Source: Phycisphaerales bacterium
GTDB taxonomy: Bacteria; Planctomycetota; Phycisphaerae; Sedimentisphaerales; Anaerobacaceae
Length of the DNA stretch: 7,226 nucleotides
Assembly: GCA_011057845.1 (NCBI GenBank)
Contig: DSDB01000290.1
Location: forward strand, 1 to 7,226
Direction: 5' to 3'
The notes beneath the pieces are model-generated. The model was not told the origin of the DNA. It made no database searches and worked only from the letters and a program-made list of their open reading frames with translations. Shown here piece by piece: positions 1 through 6,456 of this stretch. Every line of letters starts with the position of its first letter. The first letter of the stretch is position 1. Made by a program: the position numbers and the translations under genes.

Positions 1-535
1 CCCCGATCACCCCGCTCTGCACCAGTTCAACGGCCCGCCGGTAGTTGCCCCCCGCATGAATCTGCGTGCCCATCTGGGTCACCAGGTTCTTCTGTTTGGC
101 CGTTTCCGCCATCACCCTGGCTTCATAGACACTATGCGTCAGCGGCTTCTCACAGTAACAATGCTTGCCCATCTTCATGGCCATCACGCCCGCGACGGCG
201 TGGGTGTGGTCCGGGGTCCCGATCACCACGGCGTCAATTTTGTCGCCCATCTCCTCCAGCATCCGGCGAAAGTCGGTATAGCGTTTGGCCTGCGGGTGCC
301 GCGCGAACATATCGCCGCCCCGCTGCGCATCGACGTCGCACAAGGCCACAATGTTCTCGTGCTGCACCCCCTCGACATTGGCCGCCCCGCGACCGCCGAC
401 CCCGATGCCCGCGATGTTCAGCTTCGAGTTCGCAGCCGTGCCGCAAACCAGCCGACTATCCGACAAGATAACCATCCCCGCCGCTCCAAGGGCGGCCCCA
501 CGCACAAAACCACGACGAGTCGTCCGATGCTGCAT
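1..535 (-). CDS. Gfo/Idh/MocA-family oxidoreductase with Tat signal, C-terminus cut off by window edge
   Basis: Reading leftwards from the ATG at 533-535 gives 178 codons without a stop. The start is supported by an AAAGGAG ribosome binding site (plus-strand 544-550), 8 bases upstream. The N-terminus is a twin-arginine signal: TTRRGFVRG (Arg7-Arg8) and then an Ala/Gly-rich hydrophobic stretch to about residue 34, so export is expected. The mature part opens with a Rossmann fold: GIGVGGRG at 43-50 binds the dinucleotide and the acidic Asp67 ends the second strand (ALCDVD). The family signatures GTPDHTH (106-112) and EKP (129-131) follow; the Lys of EKP is the usual catalytic or substrate-positioning residue. 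Family members run to about 400-450 residues, so over half is missing. They oxidise or reduce sugars and related polyols with NAD(P); the substrate cannot be told from this part. Many Tat-borne homologues occur in planctomycetes. The gene is divergent from the secreted beta-helix protein, which fits a role in carbohydrate breakdown (inference). Confidence 0.93.
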   Translation of the reverse strand, partial: MQHRTTRRGFVRGAALGAAGMVILSDSRLVCGTAANSKLNIAGIGVGGRGAANVEGVQHENIVALCDVDAQRGGDMFARHPQAKRYTDFRRMLEEMGDKIDAVVIGTPDHTHAVAGVMAMKMGKHCYCEKPLTHSVYEARVMAETAKQKNLVTQMGTQIHAGGNYRRAVELVQSGVIG

Positions 536-597
536 CGAACACGCTCCTTTCTAAAGGCACTTCTCGACACGGATGTTTTGATGCTACGCCGGGCCAC

Positions 598-627
598 ATT
601 CTACACCAGCGAGCCGGCCGGCCGCAA
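598..627 (-). promoter_or_regulatory. Candidate sigma-70-like promoter of the oxidoreductase gene
   Basis: On the minus strand TTGCGG (plus-strand 622-627) is followed after 18 bases by TAGAAT (598-603), which matches five of six positions of TATAAT. Transcription would begin near 591 and leave a leader of about 55 bases before the ATG at 535. I see no 11-base operator repeats here, unlike the other intergenic regions. Confidence 0.45.
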
Positions 628-634
628 CCCGCCC

Positions 635-663
635 TTGACCGCATGCATCGCCAAAGATAGAGT
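635..663 (+). promoter_or_regulatory. Candidate sigma-70-like promoter of the beta-helix gene
   Basis: TTGACC (635-640, five of six matches to TTGACA) is followed after 17 bases by TAGAGT (658-663, four of six matches to TATAAT). The predicted start near 670 gives a leader of about 23 bases containing the ribosome binding site AAAGGA (681-686). The -10 is weak, so this is a candidate only. Confidence 0.4.
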
Positions 664-692
664 ACGGCCGTCTCGTATCGAAAGGATGGACC

Positions 693-2924
693 ATGAGAAC
701 ACGGCCGTTGATCCTCATCATCGCAGGTATCTTACTCGGGCATCCGACAGTGCCCGCCCCGGCGGTGGAGACCGTGCCGGACCTGCGTCTGACGTCCGAT
801 GACACGCGTGTCTCTCAATCCTGCCGCATCGTCATCGACCGCGGCGTTGTGATCGAAGACCGTAACAACAATGGTGTCCTACACGTGGCCGCATCGAATA
901 TCACGATCGAATTCGCCGGCGGCTCGGTCCTCCGCGGCGGCCCCGACGGTGTGACACCCGATCAGTACACCGGCTATGGAATTCGCATCGACGGGCAGCA
1001 CAATGTCACCATACGCGGCGCACGAATCAGCGGTTTTTACGCAGGGCTCTGGGCCACCGACGGTGACGGTCTGACCCTCGAAGACATCGACGCCTCCGAC
1101 AACCGCCGTGCACGGCTGAGGTCCACGCCCCTGGCCGAGGACGGAGCCGACTGGCTCTTTCCACACAACAACGACGACAACGAATGGCTCGTCAACTACG
1201 GCGCGGCCCTCTACGTCGAGGACTCCAACAACGTCACCGTCCGCCGATGCACCGTCCGCCACGGCCAGAACGCCCTCTGCCTCGACCGCGTCAACGATTC
1301 GCAAGTCTACGACAACGACTTCTCCTTCAACTCCGGCTGGGGCATTGCCCTGTGGCGGTCCAGTCGTAACACCATCACCCGCAACGCCTGCGACTTCTGC
1401 GTCCGCGGCTACAGTCACGGCGTCTACAACCGCGGCCAGGACTCGGCGGGCATCCTGATGTTCGAGCAGAACAACGACAACCTCATCGCCGAGAACTCCG
1501 CCACCCACGGCGGTGACGGCTTCTTCGGCTTCGCCGGCCGCGAGGCCCTTGGGGAGACCTCGCAGCACCCGCTCGATTGGTACAAAGGACGTGGCAACAG
1601 CGGCAACCGGCTGATCGCCAACGATTTCTCCTACGCCCCCGCCCACGGCATCGAGATGACGTTCTCGCATGGCAACGTGTTCTACGGCAACCGGCTCGTC
1701 GGCAATGCCATCTGCGGCGTCTGGGGCGGCTATTCACAGGACACCCTCATCGCCCGCAACCACATCGAAGGCAACGGCGAGATGGCCTACGGCCTCGAAC
1801 GCGGCGGCATCAACATCGAGCACGGCCGGGGCAACCGCATCCTCGCCAATGCCTTCGTCAACAACAAGTGCGGCATCCACCTCTGGTGGGATGAGGAAGG
1901 GGACCTGGCCAAGCGACCCTGGGCTCTCGCCAACGGCACGGATTCCAAAGACAATCTCATCACCGGCAACACCTTCAATGGCGATGCCCTAGCGTATCAA
2001 TTCCGGGGTCCCAGCGAAGTGACTATCGGCCCGAACATCCTCGACAACGTCCGGCAGACCATGCAGGTCGAAGAAACCGTCACCCGTCACGAGACCACCG
2101 ATCCGGCCGCGCCGATTGAACAGCCGCGATACGGTGCCTTGGGAACGACTCGTCCTGTCGGGGCCCGCGAACACCTCAGAGGCCGACACAACATCATCAT
2201 GACCGAATGGGGCCCCTGGGACCACGAATCGCCCCTGATCCGTCTATTGCAGGACAAAGGCGACGCCGTCGAATACAGCCTTCACAAGATGCCCCCCAAC
2301 CCCCGAATCACCCTCCAGGGTCAGGGCGTAACCGGCCGACTTTCCCAGCCCGCGACGGCGGATGCCGCCCGTGTCTACACAGTCTCAACGACCGAACCCG
2401 GCCTGCACCCCTACCTGCTTCAGATCGAGACCGATGACTTCAGAGACCGGATCCGGGGCACGCTCAGCCGGATCGATTGGGACGTGACATTCTTCAAATG
2501 GACGCCCGATACCGACCCCCGCGAGAACCTTGACGCCTGGCGCGGGCTGGCTCAGGACCCTTCCGCGGTCTCAGTGCGAACCGGACGCCTCGTCTTCAGC
2601 TACGGCTATGGCGGCCCCAGCGACCAGGACCTCCCGAAGGCCCTCAAAGACGCAGACCTCGGCGGCGACCGCTTCGGCATGATCGCCAGGGCACATGTGC
2701 CTCTGCCCGCAGGCCGATGGGTATTCACTACGCTCAGCGACGATGGCGTCCGGGTGGTCGCCGACGGCCGCACCCTCATCGACAACTGGACCTGGCATGT
2801 GCCCGCACGCGACAGCGGAATCCTCGAACTCAACCGCGCCGGGACCGTCGAAATCCTCGTTGAACACTTCGAGATCGACGGGTACGCCGTCATGGAACTG
2901 GCCATCTCGCCCGCAATACCCTGA
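693..2924 (+). CDS. Secreted right-handed parallel beta-helix protein with C-terminal PA14-like domain
   Basis: The product has 743 residues. The start at ATG 693 has AAAGGA 6 bases upstream and gives a clean Sec signal peptide: MRTR, a hydrophobic run LILIIAGILLG, and a likely cleavage after the APA near residue 24. Residues about 45-450 are beta-helix (PbH1/NosD-like) coils with recurring Asn/Asp/Gly turn phrases such as NNVTVRRCTV, NRLIANDF, NRLVGNAI, NRILANAF and NLITGNTF. Around residues 498-510 is a TEWGPWDHESPL segment, apparently a beta-sandwich linker, then a WDVTFFKW segment. The last 85 or so residues, with TLSDDGVRVVADGRTLIDNW, resemble PA14 domains, which usually bind carbohydrate. 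Beta-helix proteins of this type often act on or bind polysaccharides outside the cytoplasm; I see no assignable catalytic motif, so lyase or hydrolase activity is unproven. Its divergent neighbour is a Tat-exported oxidoreductase, consistent with a glycan-use locus. Confidence 0.9.
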   Translation: MRTRPLILIIAGILLGHPTVPAPAVETVPDLRLTSDDTRVSQSCRIVIDRGVVIEDRNNNGVLHVAASNITIEFAGGSVLRGGPDGVTPDQYTGYGIRIDGQHNVTIRGARISGFYAGLWATDGDGLTLEDIDASDNRRARLRSTPLAEDGADWLFPHNNDDNEWLVNYGAALYVEDSNNVTVRRCTVRHGQNALCLDRVNDSQVYDNDFSFNSGWGIALWRSSRNTITRNACDFCVRGYSHGVYNRGQDSAGILMFEQNNDNLIAENSATHGGDGFFGFAGREALGETSQHPLDWYKGRGNSGNRLIANDFSYAPAHGIEMTFSHGNVFYGNRLVGNAICGVWGGYSQDTLIARNHIEGNGEMAYGLERGGINIEHGRGNRILANAFVNNKCGIHLWWDEEGDLAKRPWALANGTDSKDNLITGNTFNGDALAYQFRGPSEVTIGPNILDNVRQTMQVEETVTRHETTDPAAPIEQPRYGALGTTRPVGAREHLRGRHNIIMTEWGPWDHESPLIRLLQDKGDAVEYSLHKMPPNPRITLQGQGVTGRLSQPATADAARVYTVSTTEPGLHPYLLQIETDDFRDRIRGTLSRIDWDVTFFKWTPDTDPRENLDAWRGLAQDPSAVSVRTGRLVFSYGYGGPSDQDLPKALKDADLGGDRFGMIARAHVPLPAGRWVFTTLSDDGVRVVADGRTLIDNWTWHVPARDSGILELNRAGTVEILVEHFEIDGYAVMELAISPAIP

Positions 2925-2996
2925 CCCCATCCGCCACCGAAGCCCCCCCAGCTTCAGCGGCGTGTGTTGAGACATTGCCGAATACGCGGCCACTGG

Positions 2997-3015
2997 CGGC
3001 GGCCAGATGCCGCCG
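2997..3015. terminator. GC hairpin between convergent genes, possible bidirectional terminator
   Basis: CGGCGGC (2997-3003) and GCCGCCG (3009-3015) form a perfect 7-bp stem around a 5-base CAGAT loop. It lies in the 137-base gap between the stop of the beta-helix gene (2924) and the stop of the minus-strand 41-codon ORF (3062), where a shared terminator is expected. No T-tract follows on either strand, so it is not a canonical intrinsic terminator. I see nothing else in this gap except a second short hairpin at its right end. Confidence 0.35.
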
Positions 3016-3055
3016 TGGGCGAGAATCACCCTCGGCTGCGTCCTGCAACGCCTCA

Positions 3056-3071
3056 GGCGGACTACTCCGCC
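3056..3071. repeat. Short inverted repeat spanning the stop codon of the small ORF
   Basis: GGCGGA (3056-3061) pairs perfectly with TCCGCC (3066-3071) across a CTAC loop. The loop holds the TAG stop of the minus-strand ORF (plus-strand 3062-3064). In that transcript the hairpin would fold right at the stop codon and could end transcription or protect the 3' end. There is no T-tract, so the role is uncertain. Confidence 0.35.
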
Positions 3072-3187
3072 GCTTGCCGGCCCCCGCCATGCCACAAGCC
3101 GGCCAGGGTCCGAACCGTCTTGCCAACGCGGAAGACCACATAGGCCACCCCCGCCAGCAATGCGATGTTCTGTAACCAGTGCGCCAT
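3062..3187 (-). CDS. Predicted 41-residue single-pass membrane protein, apparently under Pho-box control
   Basis: The frame runs from ATG (plus-strand 3185-3187) to TAG (3062-3064). The product begins MAHWLQNIALLAGVAYVVFR, continues VGKTVRTLAGLWHGGG and ends RQAAE. Residues about 5-21 form one hydrophobic helix, and the Lys and Arg residues after it (K23, R26, R38) predict a cytoplasmic C-terminus. AGAGGT lies 5 bases before the ATG as a ribosome binding site. A -10-like TATGAA (3240-3245) and four 11-base-phased Pho-box-like hexamers sit upstream in the right orientation, giving a leader of about 45 bases. I recognise no family, and the length alone proves little. The combination of helix, ribosome binding site, promoter and operator is what makes it credible. 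It is divergent from the phoB-like gene, so a role in the phosphate response, for instance modulating a transporter or the sensor kinase, is possible but speculative. Confidence 0.62.
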   Translation of the reverse strand: MAHWLQNIALLAGVAYVVFRVGKTVRTLAGLWHGGGRQAAE

Positions 3188-3239
3188 AACTTACCTCTTA
3201 GAATGGGTGTGCGTCATCATTTGCGCCCTGCACACACAA

Positions 3240-3293
3240 TTCATACAACGGCCCCGTGAACCGCCCGTCAGAGGCATGTTAAAATTGTGTAAA
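3240..3293 (-). promoter_or_regulatory. Four-copy Pho-box-like operator and -10 facing the small membrane protein gene
   Basis: Reading the minus strand, TTTACA (plus-strand 3288-3293), TTAACA (3277-3282), CTGACG (3266-3271) and TTCACG (3255-3260) recur at exactly 11 bases with 5-base spacers. Nine bases beyond the last lies TATGAA (3240-3245), a -10-like hexamer. The first two copies match the Bacillus PhoP consensus TT(A/T/C)ACA exactly. The placement, with the proximal box in the -35 position, is that of PhoB-activated promoters. The array also lies about 56 bases upstream of the -35 of the phoB-like gene, so binding might also affect that operon. Confidence 0.65.
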
Positions 3294-3301
3294 TATGGCG
3301 G

Positions 3302-3325
3302 CGGGCCGACAAAAGAACCGGCCCG
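3302..3325. repeat. Inverted repeat upstream of the phoB-like promoter
   Basis: CGGGCCG (3302-3308) pairs perfectly with CGGCCCG (3319-3325) around a 10-base A-rich loop. On the plus strand the stem is followed by GATCCTTTT, which resembles a weak intrinsic terminator and could block read-through into the phoB-like gene. It lies between the Pho-box array and the phoB-like promoter, so it may equally be a protein-binding palindrome or chance in GC-rich DNA. Confidence 0.35.
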
Positions 3326-3348
3326 GATCCTTTTCCGCCGAACAATCA

Positions 3349-3377
3349 TTGCGTGCCGGCCGATCCGGCGTTATACT
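3349..3377 (+). promoter_or_regulatory. Candidate sigma-70-like promoter of the phoBR-like operon
   Basis: TTGCGT (3349-3354) is separated by exactly 17 bases from TATACT (3372-3377, five of six matches to TATAAT). Transcription would start near 3384, with a leader of about 54 bases. No YTAACR hexamer lies 9 bases before this -10, so it does not have the architecture of the three Pho-box promoters. The spacer itself contains a 5-bp inverted repeat (GCCGG 3355-3359, CCGGC 3365-3369). Confidence 0.55.
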
Positions 3378-3437
3378 CGCTTCCGAACAGCCGCCCGTGC
3401 TGGGACGACCGAGAACAACTCATTGGCGGGGACCGAT

Positions 3438-4121
3438 ATGGGCCAGGTCAAGATACTGGTTGTCGATGATGAGCAGGACATCTGCGAACTTGTGCAACTG
3501 AACCTGATGCGGGAGGGCTACCAGGTCGTCATTTGTGAAACCGGGGAGCAGGCCCTCGAGGTGGCGACCTCGAAACTGCCCGACCTCATCGTCCTGGATC
3601 TCATGCTACCGGGCATGGACGGCATGGAGGTGTGCAAGAAACTCAAGGCCAATCCCCGAACCGCGCACATCCCCATTGTCATGCTCACCGCCAAGGGCGA
3701 GGAGGCCGACATCGTCGCCGGCCTCGAACTCGGCGCCGACGACTACGTGACCAAGCCCTTCAGCGGCAAAGTTCTCGTCGCCCGCATCCGGCGGCTGCTG
3801 CGCCGCACCACCGAAAAAGTCGATGAAACCGCCGTGGTCAAGGTGCACGGCATCGTGATTGACCCGGCCCGCCGTGAGGTCCGCCTGGGCGATACGACCG
3901 TCGAACTGACCTTCACCGAGTTCAACATCCTCCATACGCTGGCCCGCCGTCCAGGTCTGGTCTTCACAAGATACCAGATCGTCGATTCCCTGCACGGCAA
4001 CGACTACGTTGTCACCGACCGGGCCGTCGATGTTCAAATCGTCTCGCTGCGAAAGAAACTCGGCGAGCACGGCAAGCTGATCGAAACCGTTCGCGGCGTC
4101 GGATACCGTTTCAAGGACTAA
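3438..4121 (+). CDS. phoB: PhoB-type response regulator (OmpR/PhoB family)
   Basis: The product has 227 residues, normal for the family. The start at ATG 3438 puts the first receiver strand (MGQVKILVVDDE) at the N-terminus, with GGGGA as ribosome binding site. The frame is open as far up as 3165, but that extension resembles no receiver domain and would begin upstream of the predicted promoter. The receiver domain (about 4-120) has the acidic pair Asp10-Asp11, phosphoacceptor Asp54 (VLDLMLPGMDG), Thr84 (MLTAKGEE) and Lys106 (TKPF). The C-terminal winged helix (about 130-226) has LTFTEFNIL, the recognition region VTDRAVDVQIVSLRKKLG and the closing RGVGYRF, all typical of PhoB/PhoP. When phosphorylated it should dimerise and bind 11-base-spaced direct repeats such as the three arrays in this window. 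It is followed after 7 bases by the partner kinase. The Pho assignment, rather than another OmpR-type regulator, rests on the kinase architecture and these boxes. Confidence 0.9.
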   Translation: MGQVKILVVDDEQDICELVQLNLMREGYQVVICETGEQALEVATSKLPDLIVLDLMLPGMDGMEVCKKLKANPRTAHIPIVMLTAKGEEADIVAGLELGADDYVTKPFSGKVLVARIRRLLRRTTEKVDETAVVKVHGIVIDPARREVRLGDTTVELTFTEFNILHTLARRPGLVFTRYQIVDSLHGNDYVVTDRAVDVQIVSLRKKLGEHGKLIETVRGVGYRFKD

Positions 4122-4128
4122 GACCTCC

Positions 4129-5913
4129 ATGACCGGCGGAAAACTCATCTGGCAAATCTACCTTTCCTTCCTTCTCGTAACGATCCTGTCTCTCGTGGCC
4201 ATCGGGTGGTACGCCACCGGCTCCCTGCGGCCCTTCTACGTCAACGAGATGCGGACCCGGCTGACCACCCTCGCCGGTGTCGCCGGCGAACACGCCAGGC
4301 AACTTATGGCCGATCCCAACGACGGCCGTATCGACCTGCTCGCTAAGAGAATCGGCCTCGTCCGCGGTGAGAAGACCCGCTTCACCGTCGTTCGCCCCGA
4401 TGGAAAGGTCCTCGCCGACTCCGACGAAGACCCCAATGCCATGAAGAACCACGCCGACAGGCGTGAGATCCAAGACGCCCTCAGAGAGGGCCTCGGCTGG
4501 TCCCTTCGTTTGAGCGATACCCTGGGTAAGAACATGATGTATGTGGCGGTCCCCATCCGGCAGGACGACCAGGTGGTCGCCGTCGTCCGCGCCGCCGTCG
4601 ACGCCACCGCCATCGACCGGGCAATCGCCGATGTGTATGGGGGGATCATCCGGGTCGGGTTGGCCGTCGCGCTGGCCGCCGCCGGGATGAGCCTGCTGGT
4701 CTCCAGGCGAATCACGCGGCCCATCGTGGCCATGGAGCACGCCGCCAGGAAGTTCGCCGCCGGCCGCCTTGATCAGCGGGCCCCCATCCCCAATACCGTC
4801 GAGCTGGCGCAACTGGCCCGCACGCTCAATACCATGGCCCAGCATCTCGACGAGAGGATACGAACCGTCACCCAGCAACGCAACGAAGTCGAGGCCATCC
4901 TCACCAGCATGGTCGAGGGGGTCCTTGCCGTCGACACTCAGGGCCGCGTCGTCAGCGTCAATCGAGCCGCCGCCCAACTGCTGGACATCGACCCGGCCGC
5001 CGCCCAGGGCCGCAACATCGAAGAACTGGTCCGAAACGCCGATCTGAGGGACTTCGTGACCCGGACCCTCGCCGATAAGGGCCCTGTGGAGACCGATATT
5101 GCCCTGCCCGTCAACGGGGGTCGTTTCTTCCAGATTCACGGAGCGCGCCTGACCGACACCCGCGGCGATGCGGCCGGCGCCGTCATCGTGCTCAACGACA
5201 CGACGCGGATACGCCGCCTCGAAAACGTCCGGAGGGATTTCGTCGCCAATGTGTCCCACGAACTGCGGACGCCCGTTACCTCCATTCAGGGCTTCGTCGA
5301 GGCCCTTATGGACGGCGGAATCAAGGATGCCGAACAGGCGGGCCGCTACCTGTCCATCATCGCCCGCCACGCCGACCGGCTCAACGCCATTATCGAAGAC
5401 CTTCTCAGTCTCTCACGCCTCGAAGAAGAACAACAGCACCGCAGCATCGCCTTTGAAAGCGCCCCACTCAGACCCGTCCTTGAGTCCGCCATCGAAATGG
5501 CCGCTCCCAAGGCCGCCGACAAGAATATGCGCGTCGGACTGAATTGCGATGAGAGCCTCCGCGCCAAGATCAATACGCCCTTGCTGGAACAGGCCCTGCT
5601 CAACCTGCTTGACAACGCCATCAAGTACAGCGATCGAGGAGCTGAAATCAACGTCTCGGCGGCCAGGCAGGCCGGCGAAATCGCTATCGCCGTCAAGGAC
5701 ACCGGCTGCGGCATCGGCCGCGATCATCTCGATAGAATTTTCGAGCGTTTCTACGTCGTCGACAAGAGCCGAAGCCGGCGGCTCGGCGGAACCGGTCTGG
5801 GGCTGGCCATCGTCAAGCACATCGCACTGGCCCACGGCGGCCGCGTCACCGTCGACAGCACCCCCAACGCCGGAAGCACCTTCACGCTCTGGCTGCCCGC
5901 GGCTTCCGCATAG
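4129..5913 (+). CDS. phoR: PhoR-type membrane sensor histidine kinase with HAMP and PAS domains
   Basis: The product has 594 residues. It senses a signal at the membrane, autophosphorylates and passes phosphate to the regulator encoded 7 bases upstream. TM1 is at about 7-27. An extracytoplasmic sensor of about 140 residues follows (FTVVRPDGKVLADS and MMYVAVPI suggest a Cache/PAS-like fold), then TM2 at about 171-191, HAMP to about 245 and a PAS domain at about 255-360 (AILTSMVEGVLAVD). The H-box NVSHELRTP carries the phosphorylated His377. The catalytic domain has the N-box NLLDNAIKYSD (Asn496), G1 DTGCGIG (Asp524), F-box IFERFY and G2 GGTGLGLAI (553-561), so all key residues are present. This order matches PhoR of Gram-positive type better than the short E. 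coli form. The start has AAGGA about 11 bases upstream inside the end of the preceding gene, so translational coupling is likely. No phoU or pst genes are visible in the window. Confidence 0.9.
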   Translation: MTGGKLIWQIYLSFLLVTILSLVAIGWYATGSLRPFYVNEMRTRLTTLAGVAGEHARQLMADPNDGRIDLLAKRIGLVRGEKTRFTVVRPDGKVLADSDEDPNAMKNHADRREIQDALREGLGWSLRLSDTLGKNMMYVAVPIRQDDQVVAVVRAAVDATAIDRAIADVYGGIIRVGLAVALAAAGMSLLVSRRITRPIVAMEHAARKFAAGRLDQRAPIPNTVELAQLARTLNTMAQHLDERIRTVTQQRNEVEAILTSMVEGVLAVDTQGRVVSVNRAAAQLLDIDPAAAQGRNIEELVRNADLRDFVTRTLADKGPVETDIALPVNGGRFFQIHGARLTDTRGDAAGAVIVLNDTTRIRRLENVRRDFVANVSHELRTPVTSIQGFVEALMDGGIKDAEQAGRYLSIIARHADRLNAIIEDLLSLSRLEEEQQHRSIAFESAPLRPVLESAIEMAAPKAADKNMRVGLNCDESLRAKINTPLLEQALLNLLDNAIKYSDRGAEINVSAARQAGEIAIAVKDTGCGIGRDHLDRIFERFYVVDKSRSRRLGGTGLGLAIVKHIALAHGGRVTVDSTPNAGSTFTLWLPAASA

Positions 5914-5922
5914 GACATCGTG

Positions 5923-6363
5923 TCACTTTTCCTCATTCTCCAGGTCCTTCAGCCAGCCCAGGATTCTCTCTTCGATGCGGTCCCTGAGACGGCGGAACTG
6001 CTGCCGCCTCTCATCGTCGGTCCCCTGGAAGTACGCAGGATCGTCAAAGGGCCAGAAGAGACGTTTTCCGACAGAGGGCCAGAGTTTCGGGCAACTCTCA
6101 TTGGCTCCGGCGCAGACGATAATGAGATAGTGTACGAAGAACTGGCCCAGGTACACGCGCACGCCCTTGGCATACTGGCCATGAAGGTCCAGGGCGACCT
6201 CGGCCATCACCTGGCGGGTCATGGGGTGGATTTCCGCAGGGTCCAGACCGGCGCTGTAGATGTCAAACCGGTCGCCGGCGTGCTTTTTGAGAAACGCTTC
6301 GGCCATCTGGCTTCGGCAGCTATTGGTGGTGCAGAGGAACAGGACGGTCTTTTTGTCGGTCAT
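5923..6363 (-). CDS. arsC: Thioredoxin-type arsenate reductase / low-molecular-weight tyrosine phosphatase family
   Basis: The product has 146 residues, close to the roughly 130-140 of the family. I chose the ATG at 6361-6363 because it starts with the usual MTDKKTVLFLC. A GTG at 6387 is in frame but lies only about 9 bases from the predicted transcription start. The phosphatase P-loop is CTTNSCR (Cys11-X5-Arg17). Cys84 and Cys91, six residues apart (IIVCAGANESCPKLWP), match the Cys82/Cys89 redox pair of thioredoxin-coupled ArsC, which plain tyrosine phosphatases lack. The acidic loop PFDDPA (105-110) and the charged C-terminal helix are also typical. The enzyme would reduce arsenate to arsenite in the cytoplasm through a Cys11-Cys84-Cys91 disulfide relay. 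It is convergent with the sensor kinase gene, with only 9 bases between stop codons. It carries a Pho-box-like promoter, which ties it to phosphate starvation (inference). No arsR or arsenite exporter gene is visible. Confidence 0.88.
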   Translation of the reverse strand: MTDKKTVLFLCTTNSCRSQMAEAFLKKHAGDRFDIYSAGLDPAEIHPMTRQVMAEVALDLHGQYAKGVRVYLGQFFVHYLIIVCAGANESCPKLWPSVGKRLFWPFDDPAYFQGTDDERRQQFRRLRDRIEERILGWLKDLENEEK

Positions 6364-6402
6364 GGCTGTACACCCGTACTGACACACTTCGATCCGGTGC
6401 TA

Positions 6403-6456
6403 TTGATAGAGGGCCTCTGTGAAGACTCCGTGAAATTGCCGTTAGAATCGCGCTAA
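6403..6456 (-). promoter_or_regulatory. Four-copy Pho-box-like operator and -10 of the arsC-like gene
   Basis: On the minus strand TTAGCG (plus-strand 6451-6456), CTAACG (6440-6445), TTCACG (6429-6434) and TTCACA (6418-6423) recur at exactly 11 bases. Nine bases beyond the last is TATCAA (6403-6408) as a -10. Transcription would start near 6396, leaving about 33 bases before the ATG at 6363. The two proximal boxes fit or nearly fit the PhoP consensus TT(A/T/C)ACA. The geometry is identical to the arrays at 3240-3293 and 6614-6689. Confidence 0.7.

Noticed and set aside
56..802. A 248-codon plus-strand frame across the oxidoreductase start and into the beta-helix gene.
   Set aside because: It is His/Arg/Pro-rich without domain similarity, and it overlaps two well-supported genes and their shared promoter region.
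879..1670. A 263-codon antisense frame within the beta-helix gene.
   Set aside because: It has Val/Gly/Ala-rich, repetitive composition, no recognisable domain and no ribosome binding site. It is a shadow of the beta-helix repeats.
1200..1900. Repeated AAC/GGC-rich phrases that could be a DNA repeat array.
   Set aside because: These are degenerate coils of the encoded beta-helix (N-R-L-I-x-N patterns), with variable spacing and no exact nucleotide repeat or spacer structure, so not a CRISPR or tandem DNA repeat.
3165..3437. In-frame upstream extension of the response regulator, adding 91 residues from ATG 3165.
   Set aside because: The extension matches no receiver sequence, overlaps the small ORF and its operator, and begins before the predicted promoter. 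The internal ATG at 3438 starts exactly at the first receiver strand and has a ribosome binding site.
4111..5370. A 419-codon open frame antisense to the sensor kinase gene.
   Set aside because: The kinase frame has every conserved box of its family. The antisense frame is Gly/Asp/Val-rich and low in complexity, as expected for a mirror of a GC-rich gene.
6364..6387. GTG start at 6387 for the arsC-like gene, adding eight residues.
   Set aside because: It would leave only about 9 bases of leader from the predicted transcription start, and the family normally begins a few residues before VLFLC, as the ATG at 6363 does.
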